Of a DNA stretch of 64,000 nucleotides, positions 22,735 through 32,737 are shown in pieces. This DNA comes from Piezodorus guildinii (taxonomy: Eukaryota; Arthropoda; Insecta; Hemiptera; Pentatomidae): positions 153,077,474 to 153,141,473 of the forward strand of contig CM041293.1 of NCBI GenBank assembly GCA_023052935.1, in the 5' to 3' direction. The notes under the pieces were generated by a model. That model did not search any database. It was not told the DNA's origin and saw nothing but the letters and a program-made list of their open reading frames with translations. The stretch's first letter is position 1, and each line of letters starts with the position of its first letter. The position numbers were made by a program, and so were the translations under genes.

Positions 22735-23780
22735 CTGAACCATGGATAGAAGCACCGAGTAAAGAGGAAGTCGAAATGGCGATAGGAAAATTAAAACGTT
22801 ATAAGCTGCAGGAAATGATAATATCACGAGTGAATTAATCAAGGCGTGTGGAGAAGCGGGCGTTTCCAAAATATATTTTTTAGTTAACTTATTCCGATTC
22901 ACAAAAAAGGACCGAGGTCCATTCCATTCCATAAAGTTAGAATCGGTCATAATTACTCCGAAAGATTTGAGGTGAGATCGGGTTTGAAACAGGGTGACTC
23001 CCTTTCACCTGTGTTATTTAATATAGCTTAGAATATGTCATAGAAAAGGTGATGTGTACCGATAAAGGCTTAAATATGGGTGACAAGATTCCGGTTTTGG
23101 GGTATGCCGATGATCTGGTACTGCTAGGTGAAGACACGGAAACCATACAACTAAATACAAGTTTGTTAATAACAACCGGTAAAGAAATAGGACTCAAATT
23201 AAATACCGATAAGACGAAATATATGATTAGTAGCAGAAACGGTGTCGATCTTGGTGATATTTATGTATCAGGGCATACTTTTGAACACGTAGAGAAATTC
23301 AGGTATTTAGGTTCAATTATAACTAGAAAAAATGAAATCCAGGAAGAAATAAAGTCCCGATTAAAGGTGGGAAATGCGTGTTATTTTTCAGTTGCTAAGT
23401 TACTTAGCTCGCGGCTATCTAAAAACTTAAAGATTAGAATTTATAAAACTATTATTCTTCCAACGGTTCTTTACGGATGTGAAACGTGGCCGCTTACTTT
23501 GAAGGATGAACAACGGCTTAAGGTTTTGGAAAATAAGGTATTGCGTAAAATATTTGGTCCAAAGAGAGATGAGGCCACTGGGAAGATTAGAAGGTTGCAC
23601 AACACGGAATTGCGGAACTTGTATCCTGTGAATATAATTGAGCTGATTGCATCGTGAAGACTCAAATGGGCGAGTAAAGTTGTTGGGATCCGACTGGTAG
23701 GCGTCCGAAAGGTAGGCCGAAGCGTAGATGGGAGGATATCGTTAAGGCTGATCTCGGGGGCTTGGGCTTGAATGTAGAGA
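22735..23780 (+). pseudogene. RTE-type LINE reverse transcriptase, 5' truncated and deleted
   Basis: The frame 23049-23657 is clean and contains the RT centre YADDLVLLGED, the KLNTDKTKYM motif, FRYLGSII, IRIYKTIILPTVLYGCETW, RLKVLENKVLRKIFGPKRDE and IRRLHNTELRNLYPVNIIELI. It is preceded in the same frame by EYVIEKV and, after frame changes, by GLKQGDSLSPVLFNI. At 22740-22850 PSKEEVEMAIGKLKRYK is the start of the palm; most of the palm between is deleted. The end (RRLKWASKVVG, then GRRPKGRPKRRWED in another frame) is shared with the 3' fragments at 27519 and 30680. Not functional. Confidence 0.88.
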
Positions 23781-24480
23781 TTACTTTTGAAGATAGAGAA
23801 AAAAATTGTTAGGGTTTTTTCACCAAAAAAACGCAAATAATTATATAAAAGAGAAAAGAAATTTTACACATAAATACGCCCGTAACTTATTTATTTTTGA
23901 CGATAGAGAAAAGTATTTAGATAGTTTTAGAATCAGTAGAGTGCGATGAAATAAAACAACGTTATTTTCGAAGGTAGATAAAAAAAATCATTGTTGTTTT
24001 TTAACCAGAACACCGTGAGTAATTATATAAAAGATAAAAAAAAAGAAAAGAAAAAAATTGAAATTTCACCCATTAATAAATAAATACCTTTTTTCGCTTT
24101 TAGTGTCATTTGGTTTAGAATTAAATTTTTAACTAAATGAAAAAATAATTATTCAAATTGGTCAACAACTGGCTGAGATATTGCGTTTTGAAATCAGTGG
24201 TAGTGTTATGATATGATGCTTTGAATTGTTTCTTTTCATATTACTTAATTGCCTATCAATAGCTTTATAAACATTTATATCCTAATATTGTTATTTGGAA
24301 AATAATAAACCATTGTGTGATAATTTGCAGCGTTTTTATTATATAAATCCTTTACGTTTTTATGCCTAACATTTATAATGATTAAGAAGAATCTGACAAA
24401 CGCTTTTAGGAAAAAGCTCCTTGCTATCAGGTCGTTGAAACTTTTTCAAGTATTAGGCAGTTCTCTTTCAGACAAGGACG
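23781..24480. other. AT-rich sequence, nothing recognised
   Basis: No repeat or coding similarity. Starts right after the RTE fragment loses similarity in the middle of its C-terminal domain. Confidence 0.5.
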
Positions 24481-24532
24481 CCCTCCCCTCCCCCGATCCG
24501 ATACTCACTTCAAGTTTAGAGGGAGGGGAGGG
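24481..24532. repeat. GC-rich perfect inverted repeat
   Basis: CCCTCCCCTCCC (24481-24492) and GGGAGGGGAGGG (24521-24532) are perfect inverse copies 28 bases apart. Either a 12-bp hairpin or, on the G-strand, a run of G-triplets could form. It stands out in AT-rich surroundings. Confidence 0.85.
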
Positions 24533-24670
24533 TAGGAGTAAACTTTCTTAAACGGAACAGAATGGTTACTGTAATGTTACCTCTAAGGATTCTTTCACAA
24601 CTTCTTTTTTCTCTCAGAGGAACATCAATTAATAAAATTATATTTATTACTGTTAAAAAAAAATATATTA

Positions 24671-24815
24671 AAAATCTGGTGCGCGCAACACTTTGACTTA
24701 ACTCTGTTGTTAAAATAAATTTTAAGAACATTAAAATAAAGTTAGAGTTAAAAGAAGTTTAAAGAATTACATTAGGTTTCGATAGAGACATGTGTTTCAT
24801 TATGTAATACATTTT
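24671..24815 (+). repeat. Family H copy, 5' end only
   Basis: Starts aaatctggtgcgcgcaacac and follows the first 145 bases of the family. Confidence 0.75.
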
Positions 24816-25322
24816 TAGACAGGGTGAGCTAGTAGTGAAGATTGACCACCGTTTTCATTCAGGTGTAAACACTTACTATAGCTTAGTGGTGCAAGCTACA
24901 ATAATATTCCCCCGAATTTTCAATATCCTCACACAAATCCTGCAAAGTATTCAGTGTTACTATAATGTTAAAATATGTGCGAAATCCATCAGCGAGAAAA
25001 AAAAATGCTAAATACTTGATTTCAAATTACTTATCTCTATGGACATGTCTTCAATGCCAGCCTACGTCATAAATATATATATATATTTTTTTTTATTATT
25101 GATTGTGTATTGTATAATTCAATTTTGTATTTTTGTGCCTTTATTTTATACCCTGTGTATATCTAATCCTTATTGTTTTTTGTTTTAGTCAATTACTGTT
25201 TCGTACTGTGTACTGTTTTACTGTTTCTTTATAATTGTTTTTTTAAATATTATTTTAGTATTATGGGATTCAATTATGCATTTAAGTGACTTAATTTTAT
25301 ATCTTATATATATATTTACATG
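24816..25322. other. Unassigned AT-rich sequence
   Basis: Nothing recognised. Confidence 0.4.
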
Positions 25323-25560
25323 TGGGGAGCCCGTGGCTAACTGGCTAGCGTGCTAGTCTCTCATGCTAATGGTTGTGAGTTCGAATCCCTGTCCATATAA
25401 TTAAATTGGGATTCATTCTCAGCCTCTCCCCCGGGTATGTGAGACCCGTCAGCCAAATGGTGACCACTCACAAAATTAGGCGGAGGGAGTGATTTGACGA
25501 GTTGACCCTACTGCTATGTATCAAGAATACTGAGAGGTAAAGAAATATTTTTGAATTGTA
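25323..25560 (+). mobile_element. tRNA-derived SINE (SINE-2)
   Basis: Head GGGGAGCCCGTGGC with A-box TGGCTAACTGG (25334-25344) and B-box AGTTCGAATCC (25378-25388). The body continues with gggattcattctcagcctctcccc and ggtgaccactcaca. The 3' limit is uncertain; similarity-poor, GC-richer sequence continues to about 25760. A weaker relative is at 54640. Confidence 0.75.
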
Positions 25561-26140
25561 CAAAATAGAGCAGTTTCCGGGCGACAAGCAGAAAGGGTTC
25601 TTAGAAGGCCTATGCAAAAAACTGCCCCCCTCCACTGCTTGGGAGAGATAGCCCTTTACCTAAGGAGAGTCTGATCCTGGTCGGCAAGAGAAGCGGAAGT
25701 CAAGCCGCGGACGGAGGTCGGGGGTCAAACCAGGGAACAACTATGTAGATATGTCCAAAGGTGCATTAATGTTATATTAAGTGGTAAATCGGAACCTCAG
25801 TATTCTCGATAATAACATGCCTCACTATACCATGTTTATATATGTAAAAATAAGTATTTTTTATAAATAAATATCTTATAAGTTAACTACTTTATTCTCC
25901 CTCATGCCACCGAATATAGTACTACACTACAAAATGCATCGAGACGCGTGAGTGTGATCTCCGAGTGTAATCAAGTAAATTATATTAATAAATGTAGTAA
26001 TAATAACGTTCATGTACTACTTTATGATACATAGAATCATGTCTGGAGTAGATATATAAACATTCTATGTACTTATTATCCTTATTATTATTATTATTTT
26101 GTGATTTGTGTGTGTGTGTTTTTTTTTAATCTACTTTACC
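25561..26140. other. Unassigned sequence after SINE-2
   Basis: 25590-25760 is GC-rich for the window and may belong to the SINE or to another retroelement. The rest is AT-rich. Confidence 0.3.
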
Positions 26141-26283
26141 TTTGTAAATAATTAAGGACGTAAATAATTCAATATATTTAATTTATTCTGGCCAGAAGTG
26201 CTATATTTATTTGTAACATCAATGTTATTCTTAAGGGACCATGTCCCGGAATAAAGTTAATTTTCTATTCTATTCTATTATTC
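26141..26283 (+). repeat. CR1-like LINE 3' tail
   Basis: Ends ttcttaagggaccatgtcccggaataaag followed by TTTTCTATTCTATTCTATT, equivalent to the tail at 7270-7310. Only the end is present: a strongly 5'-truncated copy. Confidence 0.7.
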
Positions 26284-27516
26284 TAGTTATTTTTATTCTG
26301 ACATTCGTCTAAACGTGCCTGTATATTTATCGCCCCTTTGTGCATATAGAACGCTCGTTTCGTTATTACAGTCACGTTCAATCAATACTTACATCAGAAG
26401 TATGAGCCTTAAAAGACTTATTGCTTAACTTGAGGAAGTGGGTAAGGGAAAGAGGGTAGTCAGACCCCTCCCTACTTGATTTTTTTTTTCTAAAGGATTA
26501 TTTTAAAAATTGGAATGTCTCAATGTATAAGTAGCTTTTCCTCTTCGTTATTAAGTGTTTATCGATTTAGCTGTTTTCCATATAATTTTGTACGGGAGTT
26601 TTTTTTGTGCTCAATCACTTTCGTGCCCGTCATTCAGAATTCTCAAGAAATATAGTCCATCAAGGCATGATTTTGGAGATCTTTTAATACATTTTAAACA
26701 TTTACGAATTATTATACTAAAAATCTGATGCGGGAAACACACGACTTTCACTTACCTCCGTTTTTAGAATCAATTAAAGAATTTTCAAATACAGTTAGAG
26801 ATAAAAATTAGTGAAACCAATAAAGAATTAATTAAATGAATTTTTTTTAGAAACATGTGTTTTATTAAAATTCTTATCTAAAATAATCACTCAGTTTTAT
26901 CGGCTTTTCATCACTCTCTATTAACTGTTAAAAGCTTGTGTATGAGATAATATTTTTTCGAAAATCTCAAGCTTTCCAACGGTATATCATACATGAACAT
27001 TACTGTTCTTATGTTCAAAAACAAAAAATTCCATTAAAAATTTATTTTTTCAGTTTTCTCCTTCAGTTATTTTTCAAATTCGCTCGACATGCATATTTAG
27101 CTCTTATTTCTCAATTCTAACTACATAATATGGTTATTTTTATAGAATATACAAAATTAAAGGTACTTTAGAAGAAGAAAATTTAAAATATCGGTATTTA
27201 AGCCCTGTCAGACTATTTTAATAAGAATGAAATCTACATAATATTAAAGCCTGTTGAATTTTACATTGATATAGCGAGTTTCAACAAAATCGTCGGAACT
27301 GTTTTTGAGAAAATCGTAAAAATGTGCAAAATGCATAGTATAAAGTGGGTCTTCTAGTAAACTGATTTTGATAAAAAAGATTTTGTAACATTTTGGGCGT
27401 ATAGTTGTCTTAAATATGACATTTCAGATTCATAGGACTTTTCATTTACGCCCGGGATTTACCACACACGGACACACAAATCTTTTTACGGGACTTGGTT
27501 ATTTGGACTCAGGGGA

Positions 27517-27949
27517 TCGATGACGAGCGGATTCCGAGAAAGTTGGTATTTGCTGATCCGACTGGTAGGCGTCCGAAAGGTAGGCCGAAGCGTAGATGGG
27601 AGGATTGCGTTAAGGCTGATCTCGGGAGCTTGGGCTTGAATGGTGAACATTGGACGAGTCTGTGTAGGCGGAATCTGGTGGTATGGGCATCGAACCTTCG
27701 GGTTCGCTGAGCCTATTATTATTATTATTATTATATGGCACAGATGTTACACCAACGTTTAAGGTACCACTTCCGATCAGCTGATTTTAGAAATTAAATG
27801 GCTGGAACATCTCAGGCGTATAGTTGTCTTAGATATGAAATTTCATTTCCATACTCCTTTTCGTTTTCATGCTGGATTTACCACAAACACACAGACACAC
27901 ACACACACACGCAGACCTTTTTGCGGGACTTGGTTATTTGGACTCAGGG
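27517..27949 (+). repeat. 433-bp segment duplicated at 30800-31232
   Basis: By eye identical and without any gap to 30800-31232 (constant offset 3283). Contains the RTE C-terminus and about 215 bp of family H. Outside these limits the two loci differ as much as other H copies do. Confidence 0.85.
27519..27710 (+). pseudogene. RTE-type LINE C-terminus, copy A
   Basis: DDERIPRKLVFADPTGRRPKGRPKRRWEDCV followed by KADLGSLGLNGEHWTSLCRRNLVVWASNLRVR (given here in two blocks of the same frame) and a stop, then a GAGCCTATTATT...ATT terminal repeat (to about 27733). This is the C-terminal basic region found after RT in RTE-class LINEs. It lies inside family H. Confidence 0.85.
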
Positions 27950-28039
27950 GATCCTAAAACGTATTTCCGTCGAAAACTGGAATTCGAAAATTTTCACGAT
28001 CGCAGTACTTTCCCTTACTATATATAGTAAGTGAAAGTA

Positions 28040-29240
28040 AAAAGTGCATACAAAAATATTTTTGCAGGTATCTTCTTTAGGTAGATATCGAATTCGTTCA
28101 ACTAATATTTACCCGTTTTTTATATTTGCTAATCAGGTGAAATGATCAATTATATCAAAATTACTAAATTAAAATTACTTTAGAGGAAGAAATTTAGAAC
28201 TATCAGCATTTAAGCCCTGTCAGACTATTTTAATCAGAATAAAACCTAAATGATATTAATGATGGAGTTTTGTTGACCGTTGAGAAATTAGATGAGGACT
28301 CAAGTACTCTCAAGTAATAACTTTTGGCTATTTTTTAACAATCGAATCAGTAAACATAACTTAGCTTCTTGGAATTTTCCTAACGGACATTCTAGTTCTC
28401 ATATTTTCCGTTCCACGCAATGAGCGTTTTTTAAACTGGGAAACATCACTCCTTTAGCAACGCCTTCACGTCGAGTCAAGTATGTATTTTTTTTCTTATT
28501 GATAAGGCTCTTTTTTCATCGCCCATTTCTTTCTCCCCCTTTCCATACTCATATCCTTCTCCGTTACATATCCTGACATATAATTATTAGTTTAATATTA
28601 CATTATTTTAAAATTTAAATTATTTTTATTCATACTGTTGCTCTTTTGTAATGACTATATTCTTTTTTTTTTTATATATATATTATCTATACTCTTAACT
28701 ATGTTTTTAATATATTACCATCATATATCAACTCAAAATTGTTAATATTTAAAATTTTAATTGTTCACATATTTTTCATTTATCATTTTTTTCATTTACT
28801 TAGTCTCTCTTTATATATTCTCATTACAATATTATCATCTCAATTATGTTTACTTCCATACTTTATAACTATCATCTTAATTTTGTTTATTTCCATACTT
28901 TATAACTGTCACCTTATTTCCATACTTTATAATTGTCATCTTATTATCATTTTACATTTAATATTATTTATGTTCCCATAATTTATTACTGTCATATTAT
29001 TATTATTATATACCTAACGCATTATTAAGTCTATAATTACATTGGTTGTTATCTTGTTTCTTTTAGCCCTGATGAAGTCCCACATTGTAGGCCGAAACGT
29101 CGGCACATAATTAAAATAACATTTATTTTAAATGTGTTTTTTTAATTTATGACCGCACCCCCAACCATCTTCCTCATCTAAATGATATTAAAGCCCGTCC
29201 AATTTTACATTGATATAGCAAGCGACCTTTTTTTTCATTT
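28040..29240 (+). repeat. Family H fragment split by a family P element
   Basis: 28040-28259 follows H from aaaaatatttttgcag to cctaaatgatattaa; H resumes at 29179 (taaatgatattaaagcccg) and is lost after tagcaagcg. The 13-bp TAAATGATATTAA is duplicated around the insertion. Confidence 0.8.
28260..29178 (+). mobile_element. Family P element, 919 bp
   Basis: Bounded by a 13-bp target duplication (28247-28259 and 29179-29191). No protein of retroelement type recognised; the open frame 28739-28981 is an AT-rich, low-complexity translation. Near the 3' end it carries the P signature CTGATGA (29069-29075), a potential short hairpin, then CCGAAACGTCGG (29092-29103) and aaaataacatttattttaaat. Target duplication length fits retroposition. 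May be a truncated Penelope-like element or a non-autonomous relative. Confidence 0.6.
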
Positions 29241-29825
29241 TGAGAGGGTATTGGTTTTTTTTGGTCGTTCACAAAGGTTCATTATTAAAAATAATAAACG
29301 TAAATAAACTTCTCATTTCTCTAACTTACATATACATGATTTGCTAAAATATGATTTGTGCTATAGTTTAACAAGTTTTAAATACATGACTGACTGTTCA
29401 ACAAGATTTTATTGATAGTTTATGGTTTATAATCAATTAAGGGGACCTTGATCGAGAGGCTTGTCAAGCGAAACGGCTCAGATCGGAAGCCACTTGGAGG
29501 AGGACGGGACCACAGCCTGGTAGTTACACCGCCACAGGCCTCAATTGTGGATTCGGAATTATCTCACGATTGAGGAAACTAGACTCAGCTTCATCTAAAC
29601 AACCTGACCAAGATATCGCAGGCTATGAAACGTTAGTGAACTTTAAGTAAGAAAACAATCAATGATTTTATAACAATATTTTATCCCATTTATATTAACA
29701 TTGTGTACATATTAACACTAGAGAGGAAGAAATCCCCTTTTGGGGTGGCTGTTCAAAATTGCTGAGTTGCTATTAATAAACAGCATACTAAATAAATCCT
29801 GAAGACAATTTTGAGATAAAAAAAA
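29241..29825. other. Unassigned; a GC-richer patch
   Basis: 29440-29640 is GC-richer than average (ggctcagatcggaagcc, cacagcctggtagttac) but matches nothing in the window. 29750-29810 resembles the 34805-34985 insert. Confidence 0.4.
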
Positions 29826-30441
29826 AATCTGGTGCGCACAGCACACGACTTTCACTTACCTCCGTTATTTATATCAATTAAAGAATTGTTTAACAAATTC
29901 GAAAAAAAGATAATTTGTTAAAGAATTATATACATTGGATTTTAATAGATACATGTGTTTTATTGAATAATCTATTATATTAATATCTACGACAATCAGT
30001 TTTTTTTTTCGGCTTTTCATCACTCTCCGTTAACTTGTACAATATTATGTATAAGATAATATTTTTTATAAAATCATTAGCATCCCAACGATATATTATA
30101 CATGTATATTACTGTTCTTAAGTTCAAAAAATAAAAAATGCATTAAAAAAATATTTTTAGATGGATATCGAGTTCTTTCAACTTATATATTTATCTGTTT
30201 TTAACAATGCCAATCAGATGATATGGTCAATTTTATAAAATATACAAAATTAAAGGTACTTCAGAGGAAGAAAATTTATATCTGTATTTAAGCCCTGTCA
30301 GATTATTTCAATCAGAATAAAACCTACTTGATATTAAAGTCCATTAAGATGTACATCAATATAGCGAGTCTAATCAAAATCGTTATAGCTGTTTGTAAGT
30401 AAATCGAAAAAAAGTGCAAAATACATGATATAAGGTACCAC

Positions 30442-30656
30442 GTCCTAGGATTTTTTAATGGGAGTAAAAAATCCTTAGTTACGCCGTCCTTCGGATGGGA
30501 CGTTAAAAGGTGGTCCCGAGCCTGTGCGATGTCAGGTACTCGTTAAAGACCCCAATCCTAATAAAAACCTGGATAGGCAAAATTTAGGACTCCCCCTGTA
30601 GCATCGTCTGATTAGCCATAGTTGCATAAAGTGACGTTAAATAAATAAACAAATAT
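30442..30656 (+). mobile_element. SINE-1, 5'-truncated copy
   Basis: Runs from cctaggattttttaatggg to gtgacgttaaataaataaac and keeps all body marks of the family but lacks the tRNA head. Confidence 0.85.
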
Positions 30657-30679
30657 TTAAGGTATATGGCACAGATGAG

Positions 30680-30993
30680 ATGAGTCCACTGGGGAGTTTA
30701 GAAGGTTGCACAACGCGGAATTGCAGAACTTGTATCCTGTGAATATAATTGAGCTCATTGAATCGCGGAGACTCAAATGGGCGAGTAAAGTTGTTGGGCT
30801 CGATGACGAGCGGATTCCGAGAAAGTTGGTATTTGCTGATCCGACTGGTAGGCGTCCGAAAGGTAGGCCGAAGCGTAGATGGGAGGATTGCGTTAAGGCT
30901 GATCTCGGGAGCTTGGGCTTGAATGGTGAACATTGGACGAGTCTGTGTAGGCGGAATCTGGTGGTATGGGCATCGAACCTTCGGGTTCGCTGA
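30680..30993 (+). pseudogene. RTE-type LINE C-terminus, copy B
   Basis: Clean frame from HNAELQNLYPVNIIELI through SRRLKWASKVVGLDDER to the same end as copy A. It extends about 40 codons further upstream than copy A and overlaps in content with the end of the RT at 23657. 5'-truncated; a (ATT)n tail follows at about 31000-31016. Confidence 0.85.
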
Positions 30994-31232
30994 GCCTATT
31001 ATTATTATTATTATTATATGGCACAGATGTTACACCAACGTTTAAGGTACCACTTCCGATCAGCTGATTTTAGAAATTAAATGGCTGGAACATCTCAGGC
31101 GTATAGTTGTCTTAGATATGAAATTTCATTTCCATACTCCTTTTCGTTTTCATGCTGGATTTACCACAAACACACAGACACACACACACACACGCAGACC
31201 TTTTTGCGGGACTTGGTTATTTGGACTCAGGG
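30800..31232 (+). repeat. 433-bp segment, partner of 27517-27949
   Basis: See the partner entry. Here the RTE part is continuous with its upstream coding sequence, so this locus looks like the source arrangement. Confidence 0.85.
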
Positions 31233-31305
31233 AACCGTAAAACGTGTATTTCCGTTGAAAACTGGAATTCGAAAATTTTCACGATCGCAATACTCTCCCT
31301 TACTA

Positions 31306-32205
31306 TTGGGTTGATGCAAAATTAATGCAGGTTTCCTCTATTGCAATATCTTAATTCCAATTGTGTAAACAAAGCTAATCCTAACATTGATCATTATTAT
31401 ACCAAAACAAACCTTATCTAATACCCTCTCTTTCACCATGAATTTGTTTAGTAAAATCGTTTTGTTCAGTGTGTTCAAAGGTCTTGAATCGAAAATGTCA
31501 AAGTGCGATTTTCGTCAAATTTTTTTTTTACGAATTTAAATTAGGGCGCAGCGCTGCGCAAACGGCTCGTAATATTAATGAAGTGTGGGGTCAGGGGGCT
31601 ATTAATGAGTGCACGGTGCAGCGTTGGTTCCAGAAGTTTCGCAGAGGAGATTTCGACCTCGAAGACAAGGAAGGTCGGGGCCGTCATCTTGCTCTGGACA
31701 ACGACCAGCTGAGGTCAAAAGTGGAAGAAGACCCAACCAAAACCACACGAGAAATGGCGGCGGAACTCGGAACTCAAAAATTGCAACGTCTTTGCCCAGC
31801 ATTGATGAATCGGAAGGGGCCGATCCTGCTCCACGATAACGCCAGACCACACGTTGCACAACCAACGCTTCGACGACTGCACGAGTTGGGCTACGAAGTT
31901 CTCCAACATCCGCCTTATTCACCTGACCTCTCTCCTACAGACTTCCACTTTTTCAGGCATCTGGACAAATTTTTGAGGGAGAAAAATTTTCAAAACCAGG
32001 ACGACATTGAAAATTCTTTTCGTGATTTCATTGAGTCCAGGGATTCGGATTTTTTTTCTGGTGGAATAAGAAAGCTTGTTGAACGTTGGCAAAAGTGCAT
32101 TGATTCAGATGGAAATTATTTTGATTAAATATATATGGTTAAAGTAAAGATATGGCGTATTTACAATACCTACTAAAAACCTGCATTAATTTTGCATCAA
32201 CCCAA
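31306..32205 (+). mobile_element. Mariner element with in-frame internal deletion
   Basis: Exactly 900 bp between TA duplicates (31304-31305 and 32206-32207). Terminal inverted repeats of at least 28 bp beginning TTGGGTTGATGCAAAATTA are perfect by eye. Inserted into the palindromic end of a family H copy. Belongs to the group of mariners that includes human Hsmar1/SETMAR, judged from the protein. Confidence 0.95.
31495..32128 (+). CDS. Mariner transposase lacking the catalytic core centre
   Basis: The likely original start is ATG 31495 (MSKCDFRQIF); a run of 10 T's (31520-31529) shifts the frame by one base, after which the frame YEFKLGRSAAQTARNIN continues without a stop for about 200 codons. 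The HTH DNA-binding half is kept (TVQRWFQKFRRGD, LEDKEGRGR, TREMAAELG). It then jumps in frame to LQRLCPALMNRKGPILLHDNARPHV, YSPDLSPTDFHFF and the C-terminus RWQKCIDSDGNYFD. About 110 residues, including the linker and the first catalytic Asp, are gone; the second Asp (HDNA) and the last Asp of the DD34D triad remain. It could bind mariner ends but not cut them. Confidence 0.88.
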
Positions 32206-32296
32206 TATATATTTCATATATAGGTAAGTTAAAGTAATATAATTGAAAAATTTCATAACAAACAATTAACTACCTTGAATAATGTAAATAAAATCA

Positions 32297-32737
32297 CAAT
32301 TTTTACTGCTGATTACCTATATATGAAATATATAGTGAGTGAAAGTATTCCGATCTTAAAATTTTAGAATTTGATTTTACACCGGAAATACACGTTTTAG
32401 GAAGTCCGCAAAAAGGACTGTGTGTTTGTTTAGTAAAGTCTTCCTCGGAAACTGAAATTTAGTATTTAAGAAGGGTATATGCCTAAGATGGTTCAGCTAC
32501 TTTTTCATCAAAACCAACGACCAGAAGAACCAATCTGTACCATGGATCTTACACCATTTTGCAATTTTTTTTCAAAAACGGCTAAAAAGATTATGGCTAA
32601 ACTCGCTCTATCTATGTAAAATTTAATGGGATTTAATATCGTGTAGGTTTTATTATGATTGAGAAAGTCTGAGAGGCTTAAAGTCTTATATACCTATTTT
32701 TACATTTTTTTCTTCTACCATTAAAGTTGAAGGGATC
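32297..32737 (-). repeat. Family H copy, start of the tandem array
   Basis: Begins with the H terminal palindrome tatatatgaaatatatagtgag and continues gaaagtattccgatctt, acacgttttagg; the middle of H follows (cagctactttttcatcaaaac, ctcgctctatctatgtaaaattt) up to the SINE-1 junction at attaaagttgaag. Confidence 0.85.

Larger units (their letters stand above)
26722..28035 (+). repeat. Family H copy carrying an inserted RTE/H segment
   Basis: H start at aaatctgatgcgggaaacacacgactttcacttacc; complete to cgggacttggttatttggactcagggga (27516). A 435-bp segment follows that contains an RTE 3' end and the last part of another H, and then the H end resumes (ctaaaacgtatttccg to tatatagtaagtgaaagt). Confidence 0.85.
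29826..32230 (+). repeat. Family H copy with three nested insertions
   Basis: Starts aatctggtgcgcacagcac; follows H to ataaggtaccac (30441), then a SINE-1 piece, an RTE 3' end, H again from about 31045, then a mariner at 31306-32205 inserted into the terminal palindrome, and the H end tatatatttcatatataggtaagttaaag. Confidence 0.85.

Noticed and set aside
25323..25395. Functional tRNA gene
   Set aside because: A- and B-boxes are present but the acceptor stem does not pair cleanly and SINE body follows; the same holds for 19820, 38535 and the minus copies.
28739..28981. 80-codon frame inside the family P insertion
   Set aside because: Low-complexity Leu/Ile/Phe translation of AT-rich repeats (ttatttccatactttataa); not a believable membrane protein.
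29471..29484. Sequencing-adapter-like string agatcggaag
   Set aside because: Only ten bases match the common adapter start and the next bases differ; a chance match in GC-richer sequence.
31602..31922. Minus-strand 106-codon frame opposite the mariner transposase
   Set aside because: Mirror of the real transposase frame on the other strand.
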